Shown piece after piece: positions 11,926 to 23,329 of a stretch of DNA of 64,000 bases (within the stretch, counting starts at the first letter, position 1; the number at the start of each line of letters is the position of its first letter). Below the pieces are notes generated by a model, which was not told the origin of the DNA, did no database searches, and was given only the letters and a program-made list of their open reading frames with translations. This DNA comes from Vanessa cardui (lineage: Eukaryota; Arthropoda; Insecta; Lepidoptera; Nymphalidae). A program made the translations under genes and the position numbers. The stretch covers positions 11,284,001 to 11,348,000 of the forward strand of contig NC_061154.1 in NCBI RefSeq assembly GCF_905220365.1, written 5' to 3'.

Positions 11926-14900
11926 GTTATTACGTTCGTCTAGTACCTAATCACAATTTACAATTATCTTTTACGTGTAAATTCACCAAACTGCTACATA
12001 ATGCTATAACACGAATGCAGTATTCTAAGAATTATTTGTAGCTCTTGATTTATAGTTACCATTCATCTCGAGCTCAGCGGTGAAGAAACATGTTTCACCA
12101 AATACTCTGAGATTTGTATATCCGCCATTTAGCATTGGATCATCGTGATGGCTAAAGTTTCGTGTTTTCGACGTACTACAAAGAATGCTAGTATTGAAAA
12201 TACTAAAAGTAAAAAAACATTAATTCGAAAATCAAATAAATAAAATTTATCATTTTAACGTAATTTTTTTAAGGTTAAGACCGAAATCAGTGTCCTTTTA
12301 TGTAGGTTTTTCTATCTGTTATTATAGCTATTTCTTTTCTATCTATAATTCTGCATATTTGGCAGCGTTGAGACTGGAATCTCAATGGTCAGGCAAGAAT
12401 CGATCTGTTTAATGTTAAATGTTAAAATATAGGTACACGGTATGCTGAAGGTGTTTATTAGTAAGATGGTGCAAAAAAATAAGAGAAAAGGGATACTAAA
12501 AGAAGCTGCTGACCATTTTATAAGACCAGCCGAAGAACTAATGCGAGAAATTGAAGAGGCCAATCGCTATTCGGCAAAGGAGAAAAAACAGGTTACAGTA
12601 TAAGTTTAGCTATACAATGATTGCTTCAATTAAATATTGTTTTTTAAAATCTAATTATATATATTTAAAACAAAAAAAAAACAAAACAAAACAATATCAC
12701 GTTATAAAAATATTTAAAATATCGCTAAGATGGGAAAATTTCTATAATGTTTCATGATAATAATCTTATTATTATTATATTAATTATAAATTAGATTGTT
12801 CTCGGTAACATGTATAATGCTAATACTATTCCTAAGGTGCGAAAGAATCAGAATTATCTCAGGGTAATTATAAACAGACTTAATTAAATTGACCACATTT
12901 TTTATAGATCATATAATTGAATTCGAAATTCTAAAATTAAATAGCAATCCATTTTTGACTGATGTGTCATTGCAGGTATCAGCAGGGACTCAGCCTCCTT
13001 ACAATAATATTGAACTGAAAGATGATATAAGAAATGTTATAACAGCGCATTACCAACCAGAGCCTCCGAAATGGCCTACTCCTTCTCTATCAACCATTGA
13101 CACAGAATCATCCTCTTTTCTATCAGACGTGACGTCAGATACAACGGTGGCAACACCTGGTGAGACAAAACATTTTTACTTACATAATGCAACATGATCC
13201 TAAAGTGCACAGCGCAAAACGATCTATAATATCTACATATGGCCGTAAGTCAAATTTAAACAAAAAAAAATACATAGATTACGTCGGTATACGTCTTTTA
13301 AGTTTTTTTATAAATTATTAGTAAAAGACACTGAGTGAGATAGGCATTAGTGATTTCATGACATAAAAATAAACAATTTGAAAACATATAGAGAGATAAT
13401 TTAATGGAGCTTAAAGCTTCATTAAATTATCTCTACTAACAAGAATAGTCAAATAACGAAAGTATATTAAAATATTCGTTCGTAAAGCATTCTCTAATAA
13501 TTCACGTTTCGAGTTGTGCAAATTAATTGAAATAGAAACAAATAAAAATCGAGTTCGAGTTTATAAAAAATATAAATACATCCTTATTCTAGAACACGAA
13601 TTGTAGATCATCTTTCAAGTAACATTAGTTTGTTTTTTCAAAAATGTTAATAATCTTATTAATATTACAGAACCGATACCAACACCGGAGCCGACTCTAT
13701 CAGAGACTCTCATGAACTTAGTCTCAAATACAGTTGATAAAGCAATCTTTCTCCGTGTGGATGACGAAGCTCTGAACTATGATACGGCATATATAGAACT
13801 TAGAAAAGCAGTCGAAAACGCGATGGAAATACCAGTAACTGACATAAAAAAGGATATTGTAGAACTCTTTAATAATGCTTACGAGAAATTTGACTTTAAT
13901 ATCACGGAAAAGGAACGTATCGGTAAGGAGATCAGATTGTGATATGACCTTATCAGAAGATATTTATACCATTCATATTATTGTAGTATCAAATGTACTC
14001 GAGATATTATTATTTGGTATTATTGTTTAATTAAATTATTTATCGAGAAATAATTGCTCAAAAATTAGTAAGATGTCTTGGATGTATGCGTAAGATGATT
14101 GTTGATTATTACCATAATTTTTCTCCAAAATATTACGAGCGTCCAGTAAGCAAATCATACAGTTACCTGTTTTCATATATTAATTTATTGTCATTGCGTA
14201 CTACAACGAATTCCTCTCTAATGCAATTTAGTTTTTCTTTTAAATAAACAACTACTAATTATTTTTTGCCTAAAGGACATACATATTGAGACATACACTT
14301 GAGATTTTTAAGTGCATTTATAATTTTCTATTGGAAAATAGATTTAATAGAATAAAAACATACATATCTTTTAAATATTTATGTAAGGCGAAGTGATTTT
14401 TTTTTATAATCGCTAAGCGTCCTAAACAATGATTTCTGAATTTGGAAATATATAAATTGTCAAATCAATGAATTTAAAATAATTTCAATATTTTTAAAAT
14501 AATATGAATTACGGACTGTTAATGTAAATATATTTGCAATAGTAATATACTGTTCCTTGTTGTGTAACTCAAAGTCGACGAGTGTACGATACATGCATAC
14601 CTATTGTACTCGTTAGCTTTACTAATTGACATAGTTTGTAAAAAAAGAATGAATAGTTATTCCATAACATCGTCAAATAAAAAAAAACCTATGTAAGCTT
14701 TCCTTATTAAACAGAAAAGCATATCTATAGCCTAACTCTATAAAATAATTTCTTTCATTTACAGATTATATATAAAAAAATATCATAATAGGTAGTTGAT
14801 TTGTAGTAAGATTTTAAAATTTAAAATATTCCTGAAAATTGACAGTAATTTATCCTTTATAAATTTAATATTTCACTTCACTGTATCGATGTGTCGTTAT

Positions 14901-17900
14901 GATTGTTTGGTTATCAACGGTAACCATGAGGAGAAGACAGTTTTGTTTGGCAGTGAGAGTTCTTTGATGAAGGTTGAGTGATAAAAAAACGATGTTTTTT
15001 AAAAATGCGATATTATAAGGCGGCGTTTACAATATCGTACTGAAAATGACGAGTAATGATACTAAGCTGTGAAATTGGAAGTCCAATTAAGAGTTCAGAC
15101 TTTGCTTTTATTGTAAGGGTGACTGCGAAGTTTGTTTCTCAGATTAGCGCGGAAATTCAGTCGCTTACTGTATTACATATAATTTATAAGAAAGCCTTAG
15201 ATTCGTAGGTTCATAAAAAATATAAATTAATAAACTTTCATTTTTTAAAAAGAAATAACATTATTTAATCAGTGCGTAAAATCTTCATTACCTTGATGTG
15301 ACGTCATAATATAAAATTCCATTGCCTTGAAACAATGTTGCCGTATCGAAACGCCTGTCAAATATGAAATAGCGAATTCGATGATTTCTGAAAGAATTTT
15401 TAATGAAAGAAATAAATATAAAGTAGGAACAAAAACACCGAAATATAGAATTGCGTACAACGTAAAATATATATATATATATATCTCTTACATTACAATA
15501 CAAGGAAAGAAAGAATGGCAACGAAGAATCGTCATGATCGGCTTTTAAGAGCCTTATGACGTTTCCAGTTCGCCATACGAGTATAACTGTCAAGACTCCC
15601 AAACAGTTATTTTATGGAATATGTTGGCGGACGAGCATATGAGCACCTGATGGTAAGTGGTCACCATCATCCATAGACAATGACGCTGTAAGAAATATTA
15701 ACTATTTCTTACATTGTCAATGCACCACCAACCTTGGGAACTAAGATGCTATATCCCTTGTGCAAATATTTTTATTTAACTTTTTCGATAAGAAATGATT
15801 TTGAAATATTATATTTGCATAAGTGTTCAGATATATGGTTTTCTTATAAATAAATACTATTTTTTTCATCAAACATATTCAGATTAGTTTAAAAGTTCTA
15901 TTTCAGCTTTGACATGGCTACATTATCAACTTCCTATTTCTAAACTATTTTAACCTCCGTACCATATTATAAATTCGAAAATCATTCTGGCTTGTTTTTA
16001 ATTCACCCCCGGAGTGATGAATACTGGAGGGGCTCCATTCTGCGTTGCCTAATTCATTCATTTGTCAAGTTAGAAATGTGAGCTCTAATATGTAGATTTT
16101 TCCGTAAAAATAAACTTCAGCTATTACAAAGGATTTTGACATTGACAAGTTACGACACGAGCGTTGATTTTTAAGATTATATGAGCTGTAAATTAATAGT
16201 ATTCAAGTAGCAAATTCAATAGTTAACGTTATGTATGTTAATAACCTGGGGAAACAAATGGAATATATTTTTGAACGGCTGTAAATTGAAAACACGGGAA
16301 GCAAGCCGGCAGATCATTTTTTGTATTCTCATTCAGGCGCATACTGGCAGCGCTTTAATAAATTAATTTACCGGTTGTTGTCTTGCGTTTATTAAGCTAA
16401 AGGAGATCTATATAAAAGTATATTATTTAGTATAAAAAAATATTTTTGAATTACAGCTCCCTTCACACATGTCAAACCCTCTCATTACTTGTCTTAGTGT
16501 GATTCAATTTAAGGTCAATGACCGTTAAGACACTAAATACCTCATCCGACGAGCGATGGCGCATATTATTGAACTTTTTTTTTTCTTTTATCAGACCAAT
16601 ATGCTACCAACCTTGGGAGCTCAAAATTTTGTGTCCTTTGTGTTTGAAAACATTTTTCAAACTGAAACACAACAAACCAAAATATTACTGTTTAGCTGTA
16701 GAATATCTGATGAGTGGGTGGGTACCTATCCAGACGGGCTTACATTTACCTCACTAGCAAGCCGAGCTTATTTATTATGCCTTTTCATTCGCAAAATACG
16801 ATATCGTACAAGATATTAGCTATACGGAACACTATTTTAATCAACGAGTATTCATTTTAAGATTGACACTATAAGTTATATTATAAGTATTTATTGCAGA
16901 GTAGCGAATGAACTGAAATGTATAATTTTTACTAAATTAATTAGTCTTGTATTTGCTTTCAGTTGCTGCAATCGCTTGGGAAAAAAGAATGAGAAAGAAA
17001 ATGAAAAGAACTTTGAGGCGTCTAAATAATTTTAAAGGTACTCATTTAATAAAATACAAATATATTTAAATATTATTTTGACATGAATGTTATAATTTGT
17101 GAACAACTTTTTTATCTTTTTAAATATATGTCCTCGTTCAAAGGTTTGTAAAAATCTATATTTAAACTAATATTATAAATTTGGAATTACCTCTGTCTGT
17201 CTGTTTTTTGCTCTTTAACTGCCAAACCCACGAACCGAATTCGAGGATATTTGCTTTCGAGCAAATTTGAATTATAAGGAAGGAAATAGGCTACTATTTT
17301 GCCCAACACATGACAACCTCCTAAAACACGTGCGAAGTCGCGGACGATATCTAGTAGTTTATACGTAAGGATGTAAATTTATGTATGCGAAAGTATACGT
17401 ACATACTTTAATGACCACTATCGAACAAGCGAGGATTATCCATTTTATATAATATCATATTATATTCGAGCTCTAACCGCGATCCTATCCTCGTGGTCAC
17501 GAGCTGACTGGCCTCAGCTCAGTTCGTGACCACTACTAGTACAACTTAGTCCAAACATCAGGCGATATAATAAAGAAGATTTTAATCGCGGCTAAAATTT
17601 GAACATCCTCGTAAAATATAAATTGAATTTTACTATATAGATTACGAAAACTTTGCATTCAATAGATTGTAATTAAAATATCGAATTGCATTATTGGCTA
17701 TTACAGAATATGTTTCATTTGAATTAATTTAAAATTTTATTCGTGCTGAGTTTTAAAATATTTGAGACTTTACGTTAATTTTATTAATGTTTCATATATA
17801 TTTAACTATCGAAGTTAGATAGATTGGACAAACCACAGCGGTTTCTAACTGCTTGAAACTGTTACTCTTAATCGTATTACTATTGATTGTTTTCAGTTGT

Positions 17901-19675
17901 TGTGTTTACTTAAGCAAAACAATTATATATACAAGAATAAATATTTCGAGCATATATCTAAACATAAAAGAAAAGTTAAAAAAAAACAAAAACACAACGA
18001 TCTAATGCACACGCGGAAAACGTTAGATCCAACGCAATAGGGCTGGATGTTAAAATAACATTATTTAAGGCCTATTCTTTGCGAGGAGTCTGTAGCTTTA
18101 GTCCTATACACAAAGGGCGTTGAACGCCCTGTTCAATGTAATAATGCCTTTAGGATGTTGTTGGGGCTGTAGCGCTTGCAGCATATTTGCGGAAGCTCGT
18201 ACTGATGGATTTACTGCGTAATTGCGCAAAAAGAAGTATTCACAGTTGAAAAGAGTAAAAATGAGCACGAGTAGTGAGGGCGAGGAAATTTGATTGCTTT
18301 ATTTTGAAAAGCGGCCCCTAAACAACAGATCGATTTGTATTTTAAACGTAGATATTATTGCTCATATCTGTTCACTATAGAATATTATTCACAATACCTA
18401 TCCAGTTAAATTAAAAACTAATGATACTGTAAAAATGAAATTACGATAAGAAATAATATTTAAATTAACATTGTTTTATGAATAATGTAAAATTATCTGC
18501 ATTTTCTGTGATAATATTTTAAGGTAATTTGTAATTTTAAGGTTACGAGACGCCTCCGACTCCTAAAAGCGAGATCTCGTCCCATGAGAGTTACAAAACA
18601 CCACCTCCGCGTCCTTGCGTGTGTCATCCGCAGTTTAAATATAACAGATATCCGAAGGTTACTTAAGTTTCTTTCTACAACTAAATATACTATTCAAATA
18701 ATGTTTGTATATGTATTTAATTAAGTATAATTATCTTATTGCATTCGCAAATAAATAAATACATAATAGCTATTACTCCGTCGGCTTCGCTGGGCATTTT
18801 ATAAAAATGGGATGGATGAACAACGAATGAATGAATAATTAAATATAGTAAATGGGTAATGAAAATATTTGAAAATAAATAAGTAAGAAGGAGTATTATG
18901 AAATTGCTTGATCGATATGTGATACCTCAACGACGAAAACTTATAACGTAATATCAACTCTGACCTAAGTATACAGTGGGCATTCAAACTTAATACTTTG
19001 GTGTTGAAAATGTAATAAAATGTTGTGTGAACGGTCAAAACTGCTTTTTGTTTCTTCATTTTTCGAACTTTCAAAACGAGGGCATATTTTTGCATATATT
19101 TTTGTTCAAAATCTTCAAGAACGAAACATTTACTTAAGCCCCACCAGATGGTTATATATGAAATTTCATACTTCGTCAGAAATAAGTACTCCTAGTACAG
19201 CCAACTTAGTCAATATTAAGTAAGTACCTCGGGATTCGAGATACCCAGCTATAAACTTGTCGAAACTTTTATTTTGACATCCTAAACTTTTTGGGACCTT
19301 TCATGTGTTAAGGGCCGTCGCGCACACCCTACGATATGTAGGTTTAGAGGCAAGTTTGGGATATCAAATTAAAGGTATCCCGAATTTCTAGGTAGAACTA
19401 CGATGATGACTATTCTCACATAAAGTTGTAATCCTTATCCTTACCTCATAAGTTGTGGAATTATCAAAAAATAATTCTTAATATATAAGGAGTTCCGAAA
19501 GTACTTACTAAGATAAATTTGAATTAATATATGTAATTGTATATTGATATAACTTTTTATGTTAATCCAGGATCGATTTGGCATATACTTACCAAGTGAA
19601 AAGATATTTAGCAGACGAAACGTGACCGTCACACCGGCTGTATCGGAGTCGAGCGATGAAGAACAAAATAAATAA
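11758..19675 (+). CDS. RIIa-domain protein (RIIAD1-like N-terminus), seven exons
   Basis: I assembled seven exons with agreeing phases and GT-AG introns: 11758-11925, 12433-12591, 12976-13159, 13671-13922, 16963-17037, 18542-18657 and 19571-19675. They give 1059 nt, or 352 aa. Residues about 46-90 (QDDYLLRHPEVHGMLKVFIS, then an AADHFI-P segment) resemble the RIIa dimerisation/docking fold of RIIAD1, where YLR-H-EV--LI--F and FAADYFT-P are typical. Such domains bind amphipathic helices of A-kinase anchoring or radial-spoke proteins, often in cilia and sperm tails. The rest is not recognised: an acidic Ser/Pro-rich stretch, a helical segment rich in charged residues, a very basic patch (RMRKKMKRTLRR), a PPTPKSE/TPPPRP proline region, and a SESSDEEQ C-terminus. 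An AATAAA lies about 45 bp past the stop. The ATG has no better upstream candidate; further 5' exons are possible. The sperm or cilium role is inference. Confidence 0.8.
12433..12591 (+). CDS. RIIa gene exon 2
   Basis: This 53-codon, phase 0 exon begins VHGMLKVFISKMVQKNKRKG, then AADHFIRPAEELMREI. It completes the RIIa-like helical pair. The acceptor is AATATAG and the donor CAG|GTTACA. Confidence 0.82.
12976..13159 (+). CDS. RIIa gene exon 3
   Basis: This 184-nt exon encodes VSAGTQPPYNNIELKDDIRN, then a Ser/Thr/Pro-rich acidic linker. The acceptor is CATTGCAG and the donor G|GTGAGA, phase 1. No known domain is visible. Confidence 0.75.
13392..13434. repeat. 15-bp hairpin in RIIa gene intron 3
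   Basis: AGAGATAATTTAATG pairs perfectly with CATTAAATTATCTCT; the loop contains AGCTT repeats that can pair further. Confidence 0.9.
13671..13922 (+). CDS. RIIa gene exon 4
   Basis: This 252-nt exon encodes EPIPTPEPTLSETLMNLVSN, then charged helical sequence ending FNITEKERI. It has a TATTACAG acceptor and a GTAAGG donor, phase 1 to phase 1. Confidence 0.78.
15622..15765 (+). repeat. Dispersed repeat family C, 5' part
   Basis: GGCGGACGAGCATATGAGCA through CCAACCTTGGGAACTAAGAT. The match ends after CCCTTGTGC. It lies in intron 4 of the RIIa gene. Confidence 0.8.
16590..16775 (+). repeat. Dispersed repeat family C, 3' part
   Basis: ACCAACCTTGGGAGCTC through TCTGATGAGTGGGTGGGTAC and CAGACGGGCTTAC. 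This is the 3' half of the family C repeat, in intron 4 of the RIIa gene. Overlapping short open frames here are by-products. Confidence 0.75.
16963..17037 (+). CDS. RIIa gene exon 5 (basic)
   Basis: This 75-nt exon encodes AAIAWEKRMRKKMKRTLRRL NNFK in a frame consistent with its neighbours. Its strong basic charge could be a nuclear-localisation or binding patch. The acceptor is TGCTTTCAG and the donor GTACTC. Confidence 0.72.
17165..17354 (+). mobile_element. Helitron-like element H
   Basis: Body ATAGGCTACTATTTTGCCC and end GAAGTCGCGGACGATATCTAG followed by T. A reverse relative is at 58445. Located in RIIa gene intron 5. Confidence 0.5.
18085..18300 (+). pseudogene. LINE reverse-transcriptase fragment, frameshifted
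   Basis: PVQCNNAFRMLLGL is followed by a stop and, one frame over, CSIFAEARTDGFTA and a stop. VQYNNAFR-LL-LP and MF-EARTDGFHA are a known pair of blocks near the C-terminus of lepidopteran LINE proteins. It lies in intron 5 of the RIIa gene. Confidence 0.75.
18542..18657 (+). CDS. RIIa gene exon 6 (proline-rich)
   Basis: This 116-nt exon encodes GYETPPTPKSEISSHESYKT, then PPPRPCVCHPQF. The donor CCGAAG|GTTACT is preferred because an in-frame TAA follows two codons later and the phase 0 join reaches exon 7. If it is not spliced, the protein would end here. Confidence 0.7.
19571..19675 (+). CDS. RIIa gene exon 7 (C-terminus)
   Basis: This 35-codon exon including the stop encodes DRFGIYLPSEKIFSRRNVTV, then TPAVSESSDEEQNK. 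It follows an AATCCAG acceptor, and an AATAAA signal occurs shortly downstream. Confidence 0.7.
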   Translation, partial: DRFGIYLPSEKIFSRRNVTVTPAVSESSDEEQNK

Positions 19676-19844
19676 GCCATCCAAAAGTCGCTCATATATT
19701 GCCAAATATATTGTTTAAATAAAACTTTATTCTCTGTTTTTGTTAGCTCTCATTTATTATGCTTATCATTTTATTCGAAATAAATATTCTACTTAAACCA
19801 AAATAAACAATTTTATTGTTCAATTGACTTTTCACCCCTTTTCT

Positions 19845-19950
19845 TCAGTACACGTGACGTGTCACGTGTGGTTTCTCATTGGTTTCTAATTTGTAAAGCG
19901 TCCAATACACGTTGCTACGGGCCGGCGTGCTTGGCTATGGCTTTAAAAGA
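19845..19950 (+). promoter_or_regulatory. Promoter-like GC island with paired CACGTG boxes
   Basis: Two perfect E-boxes (19851-19856 and 19863-19868) lie in a near-palindrome. They are followed by ATTGG and CCAAT-type sequences (GTCCAATAC) and GTTGCTACGGGCCGGCGTGC. It is about 175 bp past the RIIa gene stop. No gene was found downstream. Confidence 0.35.
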
Positions 19951-20495
19951 ACGTGTGCTGGCCTGATTTAGGTGTTTTTGTCAATCGTCTCAACTTTGAC
20001 TCAATTATTGTATTAAGTGTGCAACTTCTTGAGTACGAACAATTTCGAAATACTATTTTATTCCCTCAAGCAAAAAAAAAACCGTTTTATTTTAATTTGA
20101 ACTTCGAATATATTTTTGTTTATTTTAATTCTAAATATGAAATAAAAGAAAGGGTTCGTGCAAACAATCTGCTTAACAGATTTGAATTTTTGTGGGTAGA
20201 AAACAAAAGCGTTATCCCATTGTTTAAGTGATAATGGATTACCGGCTGTTTATTTAAAAACTTATTAATACGAGGCGTCAAAATTATTAAAACATAATAA
20301 AGAACAAAGTAAAGTACCAGACAGTATATATCCCACTGGTCAAAGGTGACCTCTTGTCTGAATTTCTTAAGGGTATGGTTGTAAGTTATTGCGCGCTGCT
20401 CCAATTCAGATTGGTGGATGGATGAAATCCCTCATGTTGTTTGCTTACACTATTTAGTACCACGCTAAATTTAGAACGATTTACTATATAAAGGT

Positions 20496-20615
20496 ACAGT
20501 CGGGGTAAGAAAAGGTTCGTCACCTCAAGATCTATTTTCGTGTGCTCAGTATGGTTCATAATCTGTTTTACCGATTGAGAATAACATATTTCGTCGCAAT
20601 GATTTGATGTTTAGA
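20496..20615 (+). repeat. 120-bp dispersed repeat E, copy 1
   Basis: This runs from ACAGTCGGGGTAAGAAAAGG to AATGATTTGATGTTTAGA. It recurs at 60480-60599 with roughly 12 differences. The RTE-like LINE at 20626 inserted right at its end. Confidence 0.85.
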
Positions 20616-20625
20616 TTCAAAAGGT

Positions 20626-20977
20626 TAAATAAAATATTAAATAAAATAAAATAAATTTGGAGTTTCTCTGCGAGATCGAATTAGAAATGAGGAGATCCGC
20701 AGAAGAACCAAGGTCACCGACATAGCCCGAAGAATTGCCACACTTAAGTGGCAGTGGGCGGGGCACATTGCTCGAAGAACTGACGGCCGATGGAGCCGAC
20801 GAGTTCTCGAGTGGCGACCACGGACCGGAAGACGCAGCGTGGGTAAACCCCCCTCAAGGTGGTCCGATGACATGGTGAAGGTCGCCGGAAGACGCTGGTT
20901 GTGGGCTGCACAAGACCGGTCGTTGTGGCGATCTTTAGGGGAGGCCTATATCCAGCAGTGGACGTATCACGGGTGAA

Positions 20978-21006
<29 letters not shown>
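20626..21006 (+). mobile_element. 5'-truncated RTE-like LINE with target duplication and ATG-repeat tail
   Basis: The open frame reads RRTKVTDIARRIATLKWQWA, then GHIARRTDGRWSRRVLEWRP, GRRSVGKPPSRWSDDM and SLWRSLGEAYIQQW before a stop. The 3' end is an (ATG)n run, as in RTE elements. GATTCAAAAGGT occurs at 20614-20625 and at 21007-21018, a 12-bp target duplication. Confidence 0.92.
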
Positions 21007-21010
<4 letters not shown>

Positions 21011-21598
21011 CAAAAGGTACTACAGAGTTTAAGACTTGATAAAAGAATGAATTTGAAAACTGGCGATGTTTTTTTACTCAGTACATTTACAATATACATA
21101 ATTTAAACAGATAAAAACTAGACTTTATAAAATATCAACATTAACACATAACCATAAGCCTAACTTTATAGTATTGTTCAATTACAAAAGGAACTAAAGA
21201 AATGAAATATTTAATATCTGTGGTGCCTGTTCGATTTGTTAAATTCATTCATCGGTTAAGATTTATGTAGCCGAAAGTTGTAATGAATCATAATAATAAT
21301 CATTCATTATAACTTACCCCTAGCATTTTATAATATTTAAGTTAGAAAAACATGAACGTTTAGTTTAGATTATTTCAATAATAGATAGAAGGCTATCGTT
21401 GAGAGGCTCTGTGATGTCATTCGCAAGATTATAGGATATTTAATTTGTAAAATAATTCAATATACAATCAATAACAATAAGAACGCTATGCATTATTTTA
21501 TAAATGAATATGCATGGATGTATTGGTACTCAAAAATTTGAGAACACCTTGGGACGTACCTCAATAGCCATTTGATAGTAAACATATAAAAAACCAGC

Positions 21599-21893
21599 GG
21601 AGATGGCCAAGTGGTTAGAACGCGTGCATCTTAACCGATGATTGAGGGTTTCACCCAGGCAAGCACTGCTATATGTATATATGTGCTTAATTTGTGTTTA
21701 TAATTCATCTCGTGCTCGGCGGTGGAGGAAAACATCGTGAGGAAACCTGCATGTGTCTAATTTCATCGAAATTCTACCACATGTACATTCCACCAACCCG
21801 CATTGAAACAGCGTGATGGAATATGTTCCAAGCCCTCTCCTTAATGGAAGAGGAGGCCTTATCCCAGCAGTGGCGAATTTACAGGCTGTTATT
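21599..21893 (+). mobile_element. SINE family A, near full-length copy
   Basis: This has the tRNA-like head GAGATGGCCAAGTGGTTAGA, a slightly altered box B (GGGTTTCACCC), the conserved body, and a TTAC repeat tail instead of TTG. Confidence 0.88.
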
Positions 21894-22004
21894 TTACTTT
21901 ACTTTACTTTATAAAACCATAATATGAAAGCGTATACCCGTTGATTAATATATAATAAGTCAATATTTTTCTTATGATGGTTAAAAATACAACCAAATAC
22001 ATTT

Positions 22005-22150
22005 TTTATGTATCCAGTGACAAATGAGCAACTTGATGGTCAGTAGTTACCAGTGATAACATAATAAATATTAAGTATCCCTCGCCGCCAACCTTGGGAA
22101 GTACGAAGTTATGTCTGTCCCTTGTGCCTGTAACTACACTGGCTTCTTGG
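22005..22150 (+). repeat. Dispersed repeat family C, partial
   Basis: Blocks GTATCCAGTGACAAATGAGC, GCCGCCAACCTTGGGAAGTA and CCCTTGTGCCTGTAACTACA match family C with decay. Confidence 0.7.
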
Positions 22151-23015
22151 AGTTCTAACACTATTTAAAGTAAAATACCGAATTCCAAAGGTTAGGGGCT
22201 AGGAATAATTATTATTTATTGTAAACTTAGTTTGGGTTCCACTGACCGTCCCAATCTAACTATTAGATATGTAAAAAATTACCAGTTCAGCTGCCAGTCA
22301 CCAGTTCTACCACCATTTGTTATAAGTGGTGAGTGGATGAAATCTAACCTGGTTATTGGTATTTTTCTCAACTACTGATTTATCAAATATTTAAAAGATG
22401 TAAAATTTTTACGTTTTATCATATTTCATGGCAATATTTTAAGCGGTAAGTTATCATCGCTTTTTTTTCTGGATTCGCGCAAAAGCTTATAATCCGATTA
22501 AGCTCGATAGTTCAGTTACCTTCTAGTGTCTTTATTCTAAGATAAGCTTTATAGTTTTTCCTTCACTTTTAAGCTGTTGGAATATAAGTTCTTTATAATA
22601 TTACCACTGACGTTCGGTCGGAGAAAAAGTTATCTTCTCACGAATGATATTAAAACTATTTTTTCGTTAAAAAATATATGCTTGTAGATTTGAGTTCAAT
22701 AGAAGTCGACAACGCTTGACCGATAAATGTAGCATATATGTATATGTATTTTTTCATGGAATAATTTGTATACTATCCAAACGGCTCTGCAGCATGTCAG
22801 CTTCTATATCGTTCAACCGATCACTGTAATAATTGGCTAGTATTAATCCGAATCAATGTGTATACATACGAGTATATGTTGGTAAATATTTATACTTTGC
22901 GAGGCTCGTTGTACATTTATTTGTTATCTGTGTCATTATTTTTTTTATATCTTTGAAACACCATCTTCTAATTCATAATTAATCGAGTAATAGCACAAGA
23001 TCGTGTGCATTGTCT

Positions 23016-23329
23016 ATGAGTCGAGATGGCCCAGTGGTTAGAACGCGTGCATCTTAACCGATGATTGCGGGTTCAAACCCAGGCAAGCACCGCTGATTCA
23101 TGTGCTTAATTTGTCTTTATAATTCATCTCGTGCTCAGCGGTGAAGGAAAACATCGTGAGGAAACCTGCATGTGACAAATTTCATAGAAATTCTGCCACA
23201 TGTGTATTCCACCAACCCGCATTGGAACAGCGTGGTGGAATATGTTCCAAACCTTCTCCTCAAAGGGAGAGGAGGCCTTTAGCCCAGCAGTGGGAATTTA
23301 CAGGCTGTTGTTGTTTTGTTGTTGTTGTT
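23016..23329 (+). mobile_element. SINE family A, full-length with target duplication
   Basis: Box A TGGCCCAGTGG and box B GGGTTCAAACCC are intact, and the tail is GTT/TTG-rich. GTGTGCATTGTCT at 23003-23015 recurs with one change at 23330-23342. A 69-codon open frame inside is a by-product of the SINE sequence, not a gene. Confidence 0.92.

Noticed and set aside
15288..15602. 104-codon hydrophobic minus-strand frame
   Set aside because: It is low-complexity, spans an AT microsatellite (15467-15484), and lies in an intron of the RIIa gene without splice support.
20744..21013. Minus-strand frame starting with a poly-histidine run
   Set aside because: The histidines are the complement of the LINE's ATG-repeat tail.
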